A model generated the notes under the pieces. It saw only the letters and a program-made list of their open reading frames with translations. It made no database searches and was not told where the DNA came from. 64,000 bases of DNA from Cognatishimia maritima (GTDB lineage Bacteria; Pseudomonadota; Alphaproteobacteria; Rhodobacterales; Rhodobacteraceae), in contig NZ_FQWM01000002.1 in the NCBI RefSeq assembly GCF_900129685.1, forward strand, positions 86,654 to 150,653, read 5' to 3'. This document shows positions 37,325 to 46,156 of the stretch, in pieces (the stretch's first letter is position 1; every line of letters begins with the position of its first letter). The position numbers and the translations under genes were made by a program.

Positions 37325-38263
37325 TTAGCCGCGCGCCAGTTGGCGCAGGTGTCGCGCGCAGCCCTTCAGGGCAGCAAAATCGTCGGTGATCAGATTGACC
37401 GAGAAGGATCCAGCCAGGTCAGAAAATCGACCCTTGTCACACATGACATCTGCAAAGTGCAGATTTTTCATAATAGGCGCCACAGACCGTGCCACACCGC
37501 CGGTTAGGAAAATGCCACCCTCTGGCATATGCACCAAGGCATGATCGCCGATGACTGCACCAAGCAGCGCGACATAATCGGTCATGGCCGCAACGCAGGC
37601 GGCATCACCTGTATGATAGCCAGCGACCACATCCGCAGCGGCGCGCGTTGTTTTCGCATGGAATTCATACAGGTTTTCAATGCCCTGCCCAGCAAGCGCA
37701 ACCTCAACCGATGGGTACTGCCGCTCTGCCCGCAGCCAATCACAGAGCGCGGCTTGCTCTTTGCGATAAGGCAGCGTTTCGTGCCCAGCTTCGGCAGAAG
37801 GGGCCAAGAGCATATCACCAACCTGATGGACCGGAACGAGATTGACCCCTGTCCCCAGGCCAAGCACAAGTCTTGCGCCGCGCGGCTTCGCCTCGCCTGC
37901 TTTCAATAGTTGCGTTGTGCCCTCGGCAAGATCATCCAGCGCCAGACCCTGCGCGGGCAGATCGTTGATGACATCAACAATCTTAGCGCCAGTTACGTCT
38001 TGCAGCGTTTGCCGATCTATCTGCCAATCAAGGTTTGTAAGCTTGGCAACACCGTCTTTCACCGGCCCTGCCGCCCCTGCACAGGCCCCAATGATGGTGG
38101 CTTCTGCATGGTCGGCCAGATAGGTTTCCAGAACGGTCCGAAAATTCGCATTCTCACGGTTGCGAAAACGCAGCGTGGTTTCTGGCAACAACCCTGTGTC
38201 ATCTGCCAACCCAACGCGGGTATTGGTGCCACCTATGTCAGCAACAAGGAACATATCTGCCAT
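37325..38263 (-). CDS. glk: Glucokinase
   Basis: Glk phosphorylates cytosolic glucose to glucose-6-phosphate. The 312-residue protein has the ATP site ADIGGTNTRVGLA, the glucose-binding VINDLPAQG region and GLGTGVNLV, matching the E. coli Glk type rather than ROK glucokinases. It follows the GH1 gene by 16 nt on the same strand and would use glucose released from glucosides imported by AglEFGK. Confidence 0.95.
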   Translation of the reverse strand: MADMFLVADIGGTNTRVGLADDTGLLPETTLRFRNRENANFRTVLETYLADHAEATIIGACAGAAGPVKDGVAKLTNLDWQIDRQTLQDVTGAKIVDVINDLPAQGLALDDLAEGTTQLLKAGEAKPRGARLVLGLGTGVNLVPVHQVGDMLLAPSAEAGHETLPYRKEQAALCDWLRAERQYPSVEVALAGQGIENLYEFHAKTTRAAADVVAGYHTGDAACVAAMTDYVALLGAVIGDHALVHMPEGGIFLTGGVARSVAPIMKNLHFADVMCDKGRFSDLAGSFSVNLITDDFAALKGCARHLRQLARG

Positions 38264-38278
38264 TTGGCCCCCAGAATC

Positions 38279-39601
38279 TTAGGATGTTAGCGCTATCTTT
38301 AGCGCTTCATAAGACATCTTTGGGGTGCGTGCCAGTGTTTCAAAGTCTACATGCACCAGCCCAAAGCGTTTTTCATAGCCTAAGGCCCATTCATAATTAT
38401 CCAGCAGCGACCAGAACATATAGCCCTTTAGCGGCACGCTTTCGTCCATGGCTCGTTTTGCCGCTGCGACATGCTGATTAAGGTAGTCGATCCGAGCAAG
38501 GTCACTCACCTGTCCGTCGACCAAAACATCCGCATTCGCCATCCCGTTTTCCGTCACGAACAATGGTAGATCGCCCGTGTATTCTGCCTGAGTGCGCTTG
38601 AGGAAATTGTAGAGTCCATCCGGGTAGATCTCCCACCCCATTTGCGTTTTGGGCAAAGGACCGGGCACCTCTTCGTGGCTGGGCCAAGGATCTGAATTGG
38701 GCGCAATCACCTTGCGCGTATAGTAATTCAGCCCACACCAATCGAGGGGCGCTGTAATCGTGGCGAAATCATCCTGGTAGTTGTCAGGCATATGTGCCCC
38801 AAGACCGGCCATCACGTTCTTTGGATATTCCCCTTTGAAAACCCCGCCGAGGAAGAACCGGTTGTAGTAGCCGTCATACAACTCTGCCGCTTCCTGCGCT
38901 GCAGGGCTATCATCCACCGGTGTCGCCCACTCTAAGTTGAAGACGCCGCCAAGGTTTGACATGCCCAGTGCGCGCATCGCTTGGATTGCGCTGCCGTGGG
39001 CCAACAGCACATGATGCATCGCTCGTGCAGTGGCGCGGATATCGCGCATCCCGGGTGCATGATGGCCAAGGAAGTGGCTGAGCCACGCCACACACCAAGG
39101 TTCGTTGATCGGTGCGACAGAATACATTCGGTCGCCGATCCGCCCCATAATTACCTCGGTGAAATCGGCAAACCATTTGGCGATGTCCCGGTTGCGCCAC
39201 CCGCCAAGGTCCGCAAGCGGCTGTGGCAATTCCCAATGGTACAGCGTCGCGCAGGGTTTGAGGCCGTTTTCCAGCATGCTGTCCACGATCCGGTCATAGT
39301 AATCCAACCCCTCAGGGTTGGGTGTGCCGCGCCCCTCGGGCAACACCCGCGCCCAACTGGTGGAAAAGCGATACGCATCAAAACCTGCGCTTGCCATTAG
39401 CCTGTAATCGTTTTCATAGCGGTGAAAATGATCGCAAGCCAAGGCCCCGGTCTCTGCCCTCACGACATTGCCGGGGGTCGCAGCAAAGCTGTCCCAATGC
39501 GTCGCGCCCGCGCCGCCAAATTGGTGCCCTTCAATCTGATAAGACGAGGTTGCCGCCCCAAAGAGAAATTCCTCTGGGAAGTCGCTGCGTTTGAATTCCA
39601 T
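38279..39601 (-). CDS. Beta-glucosidase, glycoside hydrolase family 1
   Basis: A 440-residue (beta/alpha)8 barrel with the N-terminal FPEEFLFGAATSSYQIEG, the acid/base glutamate in INEPWCV and the nucleophile glutamate in FVTENGMA. No signal peptide is present, so it hydrolyses imported beta-glucosides in the cytoplasm. The ATG at 39601 follows the LacI stop by one base and has a GGGGGG-rich leader. It lies with glk and the LacI repressor in a sugar cluster. Confidence 0.95.
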   Translation of the reverse strand: MEFKRSDFPEEFLFGAATSSYQIEGHQFGGAGATHWDSFAATPGNVVRAETGALACDHFHRYENDYRLMASAGFDAYRFSTSWARVLPEGRGTPNPEGLDYYDRIVDSMLENGLKPCATLYHWELPQPLADLGGWRNRDIAKWFADFTEVIMGRIGDRMYSVAPINEPWCVAWLSHFLGHHAPGMRDIRATARAMHHVLLAHGSAIQAMRALGMSNLGGVFNLEWATPVDDSPAAQEAAELYDGYYNRFFLGGVFKGEYPKNVMAGLGAHMPDNYQDDFATITAPLDWCGLNYYTRKVIAPNSDPWPSHEEVPGPLPKTQMGWEIYPDGLYNFLKRTQAEYTGDLPLFVTENGMANADVLVDGQVSDLARIDYLNQHVAAAKRAMDESVPLKGYMFWSLLDNYEWALGYEKRFGLVHVDFETLARTPKMSYEALKIALTS

Positions 39602-39602
39602 T

Positions 39603-40634
39603 TTACCCCCCGGAAGGAACTGGGCCCGTTGAGCGACCCACGATGAGGTCCGCTTCGAGCAATTCGGTTCTGGGCACCGTTGCGCCCGTTTCAATCATGT
39701 TCAGCAGCATCTCTGCCGCGCGCCGCCCCGCATCGCGGACCGACGACCGTGTGGCCGTGAAAAGCGGTTCGTCGATTCCGTTGTTCAGATATCCAAGGTC
39801 ATCGTCGTGGGTGATTAAAGAAATGTCCTTGCCAAGTTTCAGACCCGCTTCGTGCACGGCGCGCCGTACGCCAATTGCAGTGATCATCGAAGACACCAAA
39901 ACAGCCGTCGGTGGAGCGTCTGAAGCGAGCATCGCAACCATTGCGTCATGTCCCAGTACCTCTGTCATCTCTCCTTGGAAATGAAAGCTCGGATCAAGTG
40001 CAAGCCCCCGATCTGCCAGCGCAGCATCAAGGGCGCGGCGACGCCGATAGGCGAAATCCATCGTCTCCAGGCCATTGATCAAAGCAATCCGGCGATGCCC
40101 AAGATCCATCAGAAAGTTGGCAGCCCTACGAAACGCCGAGAAATTGTTTACGTCCACCCAGCTATAGGGCTGCGAGATATCCGACGCCCGCCCATGCACG
40201 ACAAAGGGCATGCCAAGCTCCAAGAGCAGTTGGATGCGGAAGTCATCCATATGTGGGCCATGTACGATCACACCATCAACGGTCCCGCGACGGTGCATGT
40301 CGCGGTAGGCTTTTTCTTCATCCGAGTCCGCGACAACCGAAAGAACCATATCGTAACCATTGCGCGAGTAGGTTTCACCGGTGCCTGCGATAAAGTCGCC
40401 GAAAACAGGGTTCACCATCTCGTGTTTGGTTGAGACAGGAATGATATGACCGATCGCCATGGACCGCCCCGTCGCCAACCCTTTGGCACGCGTATTCGGG
40501 CGGTAATTGTGCAGCCGCGCGGCCTCCATCACCCGTTCGCGCGTTTTCTGGTTCACTTCGGGATAGCCATTCAACGCGCGACTCACCGTCGTTTGGGACA
40601 AACCCAGCAATTCTGACAGTTGTTTCAGGTTCAT
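39603..40634 (-). CDS. aglR: LacI-family repressor of the alpha-glucoside/glucosidase cluster (AglR-like)
   Basis: A 343-residue LacI protein: helix-turn-helix LKQLSELLGLSQTTVSRALNGYP and hinge helix KGLATGRSM, then a sugar-binding sensor domain with GHRRIALINGLE. It is first in a minus-strand group with the GH1 gene and glk and is divergent from aglEFGAK. Two palindromic CAAAGCGCTTT-type operators sit in the 215-nt gap, one for each direction, so it likely represses both and itself until an alpha-glucoside or its phosphate binds. Confidence 0.9.
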   Translation of the reverse strand: MNLKQLSELLGLSQTTVSRALNGYPEVNQKTRERVMEAARLHNYRPNTRAKGLATGRSMAIGHIIPVSTKHEMVNPVFGDFIAGTGETYSRNGYDMVLSVVADSDEEKAYRDMHRRGTVDGVIVHGPHMDDFRIQLLLELGMPFVVHGRASDISQPYSWVDVNNFSAFRRAANFLMDLGHRRIALINGLETMDFAYRRRRALDAALADRGLALDPSFHFQGEMTEVLGHDAMVAMLASDAPPTAVLVSSMITAIGVRRAVHEAGLKLGKDISLITHDDDLGYLNNGIDEPLFTATRSSVRDAGRRAAEMLLNMIETGATVPRTELLEADLIVGRSTGPVPSGG

Positions 40635-40641
40635 AGGAATC

Positions 40642-40656
40642 TCAAAGCGCTTTTGA
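40642..40656. promoter_or_regulatory. Operator palindrome just upstream of the LacI repressor gene
   Basis: TCAAAGCGCTTTTGA has a symmetric core AAAGCGCTTT, the common LacI/GalR-type operator. It sits between the probable start of transcription and the aglR start, 8 nt before the ATG, fitting autorepression. Confidence 0.8.
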
Positions 40657-40666
40657 TGGTTTCCCT

Positions 40667-40695
40667 CTCTTAGTGCGGCTGAGGCGAATGGTCAA
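40667..40695 (-). promoter_or_regulatory. Candidate aglR promoter
   Basis: On the minus strand TTGACC (40695-40690) and TAAGAG (40672-40667) are separated by 17 nt, the usual spacing. The operator at 40642-40656 lies just downstream. Confidence 0.45.
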
Positions 40696-40751
40696 AGAAA
40701 ATCATAAAATATAGGCATTTTCCTATCAAATATGCAGAAATTAGAATCCTA

Positions 40752-40802
40752 TTGACTCTCCCCCCTGTTTTTTGAGATGTTAGCGGTATTCAAAGCGCTT
40801 TG
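40752..40802 (+). promoter_or_regulatory. Candidate aglE promoter with operator CAAAGCGCTTTG
   Basis: TTGACT at 40752-40757 could be the -35; a -10 at about 40775-40780 is weak. The perfect 12-bp palindrome CAAAGCGCTTTG (40791-40802) lies just downstream, where a bound LacI protein would block transcription of aglEFGAK. It has the same core as the operator before the repressor gene. Confidence 0.65.
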
Positions 40803-40849
40803 GAAACTTTGGCGCGCAGCTTGCATGAAATCCTAGGGAGGGATCATCC

Positions 40850-42208
40850 ATGAAAAATCTGTTGTTGGCAGTTGCCCCTGCGGCACTGGCGGCCAATATG
40901 GCTATGGCGGGCGGGCATCTTGCCTTTGTGCCCGGAGAAGGGCCATTTAGCTGGGACTCTTATAATGCTTGGGCAGAGTCAGCCCCTGACCTGTCCGGAC
41001 AAACCGTAACCGTCGCGGGTCCTTGGCTGGCACCTGAGAACGGCTATTTCCAGAACATGTTGGCGTATTTTGAGACGGCAACCGGCGCAGAGGCGATCTA
41101 CACCGGCTCCGACTCTTTCGAGCAGCAGATCGTGATTGATGCGGAAGCTGGCTCTGCACCGAACATCGCCGTGTTCCCGCAGCCCGGTTTGGCCGCGTTG
41201 ATGGCCTCTAAGGGTCAATTGTCTCCGCTTGGCGATGAAATGTCTAACTGGGTGAAAGACAACTATGCGGCTGGCCAGTCTTGGGTTGATTTGGGCAGCT
41301 ACCCGAATGCCGACGGTAACACAGAGATGTACGGCTTTTTCTTCAACGTGAACGTCAAATCACTTGTCTGGTATGTCCCTGAAAACTTTGAAGATGCGGG
41401 CTACGATGTGCCGACCTCTATGGAAGAGCTCAAGGCGCTGACCGAACAGATCGTCGCAGATGGTGAGGTACCTTGGTGCATCGGTCTGGGGTCCGGTGCG
41501 GCCACAGGTTGGCCCGCAACGGATTGGGTCGAAGACTTGTTACTCCGCACGCAAGCGCCAGAGGTCTATGACGGATGGGTCACCAACGATATCACCTTCA
41601 ATGACGAACGCATTGTCGCGGCCATCGAAGAGTTCGGCTGGTTCGCGCGAGATGACGCGAAGGTCGCTGGTGGCGCGGGCGCCGTTGGCACAACCGACTT
41701 CCGCGATAGCCCAAAGGGCATGTTCACATCGCCTCCGCAGTGCTACATGCACCGTCAGGCATCTTTCATTCCTGCGTTCTTCCCAGAGGGAACAATGCTG
41801 GGTGAAGACGCTGATTTCTTTTACATGCCATCCTATGCCGATAAAGACCTCGGCAACCCAGTTCTTGGCGGCGGTACGTTGCTTGCTGTGACAAGCGCAT
41901 CAGATGCCGCTACTGCGCTGATGGATTTCCTGAAACAGCCAATCGCGCATGAAATCATGATGGCTCAGCCAGGGTTCCTGACTCCGCACAGCGGAGTGAA
42001 TTTGGAAACCTATATGGATGACACACAACGTGGCCTCGGTGAAATCCTGCTGGGCGCAACAACCTTCCGGTTTGACGGGTCTGACCTGATGCCGGGCGGC
42101 GTAGGCGCTGGCAGCTTCTGGACCGGCATGGTCGACTATGCGGCTGGCACCAAAACGGCAGCAGAAACCGCGACTGCGATCCAAGACAGCTGGGACGCCC
42201 TGAAGTAA
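40850..42208 (+). CDS. aglE: Alpha-glucoside ABC transporter, substrate-binding protein
   Basis: A secreted binding protein of 452 residues with signal peptide ending MAMA|GGHL. The mature protein has the AglE-type sugar-binding layout (VAGPWLAPENGYFQNML, DWVEDLLL, CYMHRQASF). It captures disaccharide alpha-glucosides (sucrose, maltose, trehalose in relatives) in the periplasm for AglF/AglG. GGGAGGGATC lies before the ATG. It is followed by hairpins that may keep its mRNA more abundant than the downstream genes. Confidence 0.94.
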   Translation: MKNLLLAVAPAALAANMAMAGGHLAFVPGEGPFSWDSYNAWAESAPDLSGQTVTVAGPWLAPENGYFQNMLAYFETATGAEAIYTGSDSFEQQIVIDAEAGSAPNIAVFPQPGLAALMASKGQLSPLGDEMSNWVKDNYAAGQSWVDLGSYPNADGNTEMYGFFFNVNVKSLVWYVPENFEDAGYDVPTSMEELKALTEQIVADGEVPWCIGLGSGAATGWPATDWVEDLLLRTQAPEVYDGWVTNDITFNDERIVAAIEEFGWFARDDAKVAGGAGAVGTTDFRDSPKGMFTSPPQCYMHRQASFIPAFFPEGTMLGEDADFFYMPSYADKDLGNPVLGGGTLLAVTSASDAATALMDFLKQPIAHEIMMAQPGFLTPHSGVNLETYMDDTQRGLGEILLGATTFRFDGSDLMPGGVGAGSFWTGMVDYAAGTKTAAETATAIQDSWDALK

Positions 42209-42221
42209 CCCCGCTGTAAAT

Positions 42222-42288
42222 CAGCGCGCCGAAGCGCTGCTTGCACGTGCGACCTGACTCATTGCCCAGCGTAAAAGTTGGGTCGCAC
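42222..42288 (+). promoter_or_regulatory. Two stem-loops between aglE and aglF
   Basis: CAGCGC (42222-42227) and GCGCTG (42234-42239) form a 6-bp hairpin, and GTGCGACC (42247-42254) pairs with GGTCGCAC (42281-42288) across a 26-nt loop. Neither is followed by a T-run, so mRNA stabilisation or partial attenuation is more likely than full termination. Many binding-protein genes have such structures. Confidence 0.55.
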
Positions 42289-42331
42289 ACCCTCGGTCCT
42301 ACGGGCCAAACCCCCATCGAGAGGCATTCCC

Positions 42332-43336
42332 ATGCATCCAGCAATCCTGGGCATCCTGACCATCGCCCTCGGCGTTGGCGCTTGTGTCAGCTACTTTTTC
42401 CTGTCCAACCTGTTTCTGGACAAGGTGCTTTTCCCGCCTCGTGGACCAAACGCAGGCCGTAATATCAACCGCGCGAACCTAATCCGCCCTTGGCTGTTCC
42501 TGTTCCCAGCGCTGTTTGTTTTAGGGCTGTACCTCGCATACCCGGTCTTTGCGACGCTGTGGCTATCCGTGACCGAACGGACATCCAGCGGCAACGTCTG
42601 GGTTGGCTTTGAAAACTACGCCCAGATGTTGGGCGAAGAAAAGTTCTGGGAAGCCATGCGCAACAACATGCTTTGGCTGATCGTTGTGCCCGCGGCCTCT
42701 ACCGGCTTTGGCCTTTTGGCCGCGCAGCTGACCGACCGGATCAGTTGGGGCAATATTGCGAAGTCCCTAATCTTTATGCCGATGGCGATTTCCTTTGTCG
42801 GTGCTGCTGTGATCTGGAAGCTGATCTATGACACGCGGCCTGAAGGCACAGATCAAATCGGTCTACTGAACGCGCTTTATTTGTTCTTTGGCGGCGATGC
42901 TCCGCAAACGTGGCTTACGCTGCCCTTCTGGAACAATTTCTTCCTGATGGCGGTCTTGGTCTGGATTCAAACCGGCTTTGCCATGGTGATCCTATCCGCC
43001 GCTTTGCGCGGCATCCCGGAAGAAACCGTTGAAGCGGCGATTGTTGATGGCGCGAACCCGTTTCAGGTCTTTTTCAAGATCAAAGTCCCCCAGATCATGG
43101 GCACCATCGTCGTGGTCTGGACCACAATCACAATCATCGTCCTCAAGGTCTTTGACATCGTTTTTGCGATGACCAACGGCCAATGGGAGACACAGGTTCT
43201 GGCCAATTACATGTATGACAAAATGTTCCGCGCCAACGATTGGGGCGTCGGATCGGCCAGCGCGATGATCATCATGTTGCTGGTGACTCCGATCCTTGTC
43301 TGGAATGTCCGCAACGCCCGCAAGGAGATGCGCTGA
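42332..43336 (+). CDS. aglF: Alpha-glucoside ABC transporter permease AglF
   Basis: A 334-residue inner-membrane permease with several hydrophobic segments and the EAA loop EETVEAAIVDGANPFQVFFKI. It pairs with AglG to form the membrane channel of the AglEFGK transporter. The ATG at 42332 follows GAGAGG by 7 nt and is preferred over an earlier frame opening. It shares TGATG with aglG. Confidence 0.94.
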   Translation: MHPAILGILTIALGVGACVSYFFLSNLFLDKVLFPPRGPNAGRNINRANLIRPWLFLFPALFVLGLYLAYPVFATLWLSVTERTSSGNVWVGFENYAQMLGEEKFWEAMRNNMLWLIVVPAASTGFGLLAAQLTDRISWGNIAKSLIFMPMAISFVGAAVIWKLIYDTRPEGTDQIGLLNALYLFFGGDAPQTWLTLPFWNNFFLMAVLVWIQTGFAMVILSAALRGIPEETVEAAIVDGANPFQVFFKIKVPQIMGTIVVVWTTITIIVLKVFDIVFAMTNGQWETQVLANYMYDKMFRANDWGVGSASAMIIMLLVTPILVWNVRNARKEMR

Positions 43337-44484
43337 TGAACAATATCGCTGGCACCAAATCCTCCCTGACATGGGCGGTCCATATCTCGGTCGCGGTGCT
43401 TGTCATTGCATGGCTTTTGCCAACTGTCGGGCTGTTTGTGTCCTCTTTCCGGACCGCCGACCAGATCGCGACAAGCGGTTGGTGGAAGGCACTGTTTTCG
43501 CAGGAACAAACGCTGAGCCTGCGGGCGGCACCTGCGGAAGAGCAGGTTCAAGTCGGCAACCTTTATGTGATCGAAGGTCAGATTTTCGAATCCGAAGCGC
43601 GCCCGGAAATTCAAACTTGGGGCATCTCATCGCGCGCCGTTGACGCCTTTATCCCCGGTGACAGCGCAGAATTGCGCGGCGGCGGGATCTTCACACTTGA
43701 TGTGGACGGTACATACCGAATTGAGAACACAGAACCCTTTGACGTTAGTCGCGGGCAACGCGTCTTTATCACCGCGGAAGTGCCGCCAGAGTTCACGTTG
43801 AATAACTACTATACGGTTGTCTTTGACCCCAACAATATCGAGGGCATGTCCAAGGCGTTTATCAATACGCTGACAGTGACGATCCCGGCGACCATCATCC
43901 CGATCCTTATCGCGGCCTTTGCGGCCTATGCGTTGGCATGGATGGAGTTTCCGGGGCGTGCGTTATTGATTGCCGCTGTTGTCGGCCTGCTGGTGGTGCC
44001 TTTGCAATTGGCGCTGATCCCGCTGCTGAAGTTCCACAACGATATCGGTATCGGCAAAGGCTATATTGGCGTCTGGCTTGCGCACACGGGTTTTGGCATG
44101 CCGATGGCGATCTATTTGTTGCGCAACTATATGGTCGGCCTGCCCCGCGATATCATCGAAAACGCGCGCGTAGATGGGGCGACAGAGTTCCAGATTTTCA
44201 TCAAAATTATCCTACCGCTCAGCTTCCCGGCCCTAGCCAGTTTTGCGATCTTCCAGTTCCTTTGGACGTGGAACGACCTGCTGGTGTCCTTGGTGTTCCT
44301 GATCGACTCGACCGGTGAAACCACTGTGATGACCAAGCAGATCGTCGAAATCTTAGGCACCCGTGGCGGCAATTGGGAAATCCTCGCGACAGCGGCCTTT
44401 GTATCGATCATCGTGCCACTGATTGTCTTCTTCGCAATGCAAAAATACTTGGTGCGCGGCATGTTGGCCGGCTCCGTGAAATAA
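43336..44484 (+). CDS. aglG: Alpha-glucoside ABC transporter permease AglG
   Basis: The second permease, 382 residues, with an N-terminal TM helix and an extended periplasmic loop (about residues 41-173, beta-rich) before the conserved permease domain with RDIIENARVDGATEFQIFIKI. An extended loop is usual for AglG, whose family length is about 380. Starts at TGATG overlapping aglF. Confidence 0.94.
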   Translation: MNNIAGTKSSLTWAVHISVAVLVIAWLLPTVGLFVSSFRTADQIATSGWWKALFSQEQTLSLRAAPAEEQVQVGNLYVIEGQIFESEARPEIQTWGISSRAVDAFIPGDSAELRGGGIFTLDVDGTYRIENTEPFDVSRGQRVFITAEVPPEFTLNNYYTVVFDPNNIEGMSKAFINTLTVTIPATIIPILIAAFAAYALAWMEFPGRALLIAAVVGLLVVPLQLALIPLLKFHNDIGIGKGYIGVWLAHTGFGMPMAIYLLRNYMVGLPRDIIENARVDGATEFQIFIKIILPLSFPALASFAIFQFLWTWNDLLVSLVFLIDSTGETTVMTKQIVEILGTRGGNWEILATAAFVSIIVPLIVFFAMQKYLVRGMLAGSVK

Positions 44485-44496
44485 CAAGGATAGAGA

Positions 44497-46146
44497 ATGA
44501 CCATCATGTCACATGTGTCCAACACTGCCTCGATGAAAGCTGACGCCGACTGGTGGCGCGGTGCGGTGATCTACCAAATTTACCCACGCAGCTTTCAGGA
44601 CAGCAATGGCGACGGCGTCGGTGACCTAAAGGGCATCACAGAGCGCCTGCCCCATGTCGCAAGCCTTGGTGTCGATGCGATTTGGATTTCGCCGTTCTTT
44701 ACGTCGCCCATGAAAGACTTTGGCTATGACGTCAGCGATTACTGCGATGTCGACCCGATGTTTGGCTCGCTTGCCGACTTTGACGCGCTGGTAGCGCGCG
44801 CCCATCAGTTGGGCCTGCGCGTGATGATTGACCTTGTGCTGAGCCATACCAGCGATCAGCATCCGTGGTTTGCAGAAAGCCGCGCCGACAAATCCAACGC
44901 CAAGTCCGATTGGTACGTCTGGGCCGATCCGAAACCAGATGGCAACCCGCCCAACAACTGGCTGTCCATCTTTGGTGGACCGGCTTGGCAGTGGGATGGG
45001 CGTCGTCAGCAGTATTACCTGCACAATTTCCTAGCCTCTCAGCCTGATTTGAACTTCCACTGCGCCGACGTACAAAAGGCGCTCTTGGACGTAGCGCAGT
45101 TTTGGCTTGAACGTGGCGTCAATGGTTTCCGACTGGACACGATCAACTTCTACGTCCACGACGCGCGGCTCAGGAACAACCCGCCGCTGGCACCTGAGGC
45201 GCGGAATTCGACCATCGCACCACAAGTGAACCCCTATAATCACCAAGAACATCTATATGATAAGAACCAGCCGGAAAACCTTGCCTTTCTGCGCAAACTG
45301 CGCGCCGTCATGGACCCCTATGGCGCTGCGGCCGTGGGTGAAGTGGGCGACGCTCAGCGCGGTTTGGAAATTCTGGGTGAATACACGGCTGGCGATGACC
45401 TGATGCAAATGTGCTATGCGTTCGAGTTCCTTGCCAACGACCGTCCGACCGCGCAAGAGGTTGCTGATGTTCTGAACAAGGTCGACGCTGTCGCAAGAGA
45501 CGGTTGGGCCTGCTGGGCCTTTTCCAACCACGATGTGCAACGCCACGCCACACGCTGGCACCTCGGTTCTGAGGGCCTGAAAATGATGATCACGCTGATG
45601 ATGTGCCTGCGCGGTTCAGCCTGCATTTATCAGGGCGAAGAGCTGGGCCTACCAGAAGCAGACGTCGCCTATGAAGACCTGCAAGACCCCTATGGCATTG
45701 AATTCTGGCCAGAATTCAAGGGGCGCGACGGGTGCCGCACACCGATGGTGTGGGAACGGTCCAACGATTCAGGCGGCTTTTCTCAGGGTCAGCCGTGGCT
45801 GCCTGTCAGCCCCGAGCACCTGAATGCTGCCGTCGCTGCGCAAGAAGATGACGCGGGTTCCATCCTGCATCACTACCGCCGAGCAATTGCATTGCGTCAG
45901 GGCAATGTTGCTTTGCAAAAGGGCGATCATTCGGCACCAACGGCCAATGGCTCGGTGCTGTCTTTCACTCGGACGCACGGCAGCGAAACGCTCTTCTGCG
46001 CCTTCAATCTGGGCGATGAACCGGCGCAAATCACGCTGCCCGAAGGCGCGTGGAAATCAATCGCACTTGAGCTGAACGGCGCTGTTGTCATGGATGGCAC
46101 GGCGACGCTTGAGGGATGGCAACCGCTGATCGCGGTTCAGGCATAG
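44497..46146 (+). CDS. aglA: Alpha-glucosidase, glycoside hydrolase family 13
   Basis: A 549-residue cytosolic GH13 enzyme with the N-terminal WWRGAVIYQIYPRSFQDSNGDG, nucleophile Asp in GFRLDTINF, acid Glu in GEVGD and the SNHDVQR block. It hydrolyses imported disaccharides to glucose, which glk would then phosphorylate. A good AAGGATAGAG site precedes the ATG. It lies between aglG and aglK as in Sinorhizobium agl operons. Confidence 0.95.
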   Translation: MTIMSHVSNTASMKADADWWRGAVIYQIYPRSFQDSNGDGVGDLKGITERLPHVASLGVDAIWISPFFTSPMKDFGYDVSDYCDVDPMFGSLADFDALVARAHQLGLRVMIDLVLSHTSDQHPWFAESRADKSNAKSDWYVWADPKPDGNPPNNWLSIFGGPAWQWDGRRQQYYLHNFLASQPDLNFHCADVQKALLDVAQFWLERGVNGFRLDTINFYVHDARLRNNPPLAPEARNSTIAPQVNPYNHQEHLYDKNQPENLAFLRKLRAVMDPYGAAAVGEVGDAQRGLEILGEYTAGDDLMQMCYAFEFLANDRPTAQEVADVLNKVDAVARDGWACWAFSNHDVQRHATRWHLGSEGLKMMITLMMCLRGSACIYQGEELGLPEADVAYEDLQDPYGIEFWPEFKGRDGCRTPMVWERSNDSGGFSQGQPWLPVSPEHLNAAVAAQEDDAGSILHHYRRAIALRQGNVALQKGDHSAPTANGSVLSFTRTHGSETLFCAFNLGDEPAQITLPEGAWKSIALELNGAVVMDGTATLEGWQPLIAVQA

Positions 46147-46156
46147 GGAGGGCACT

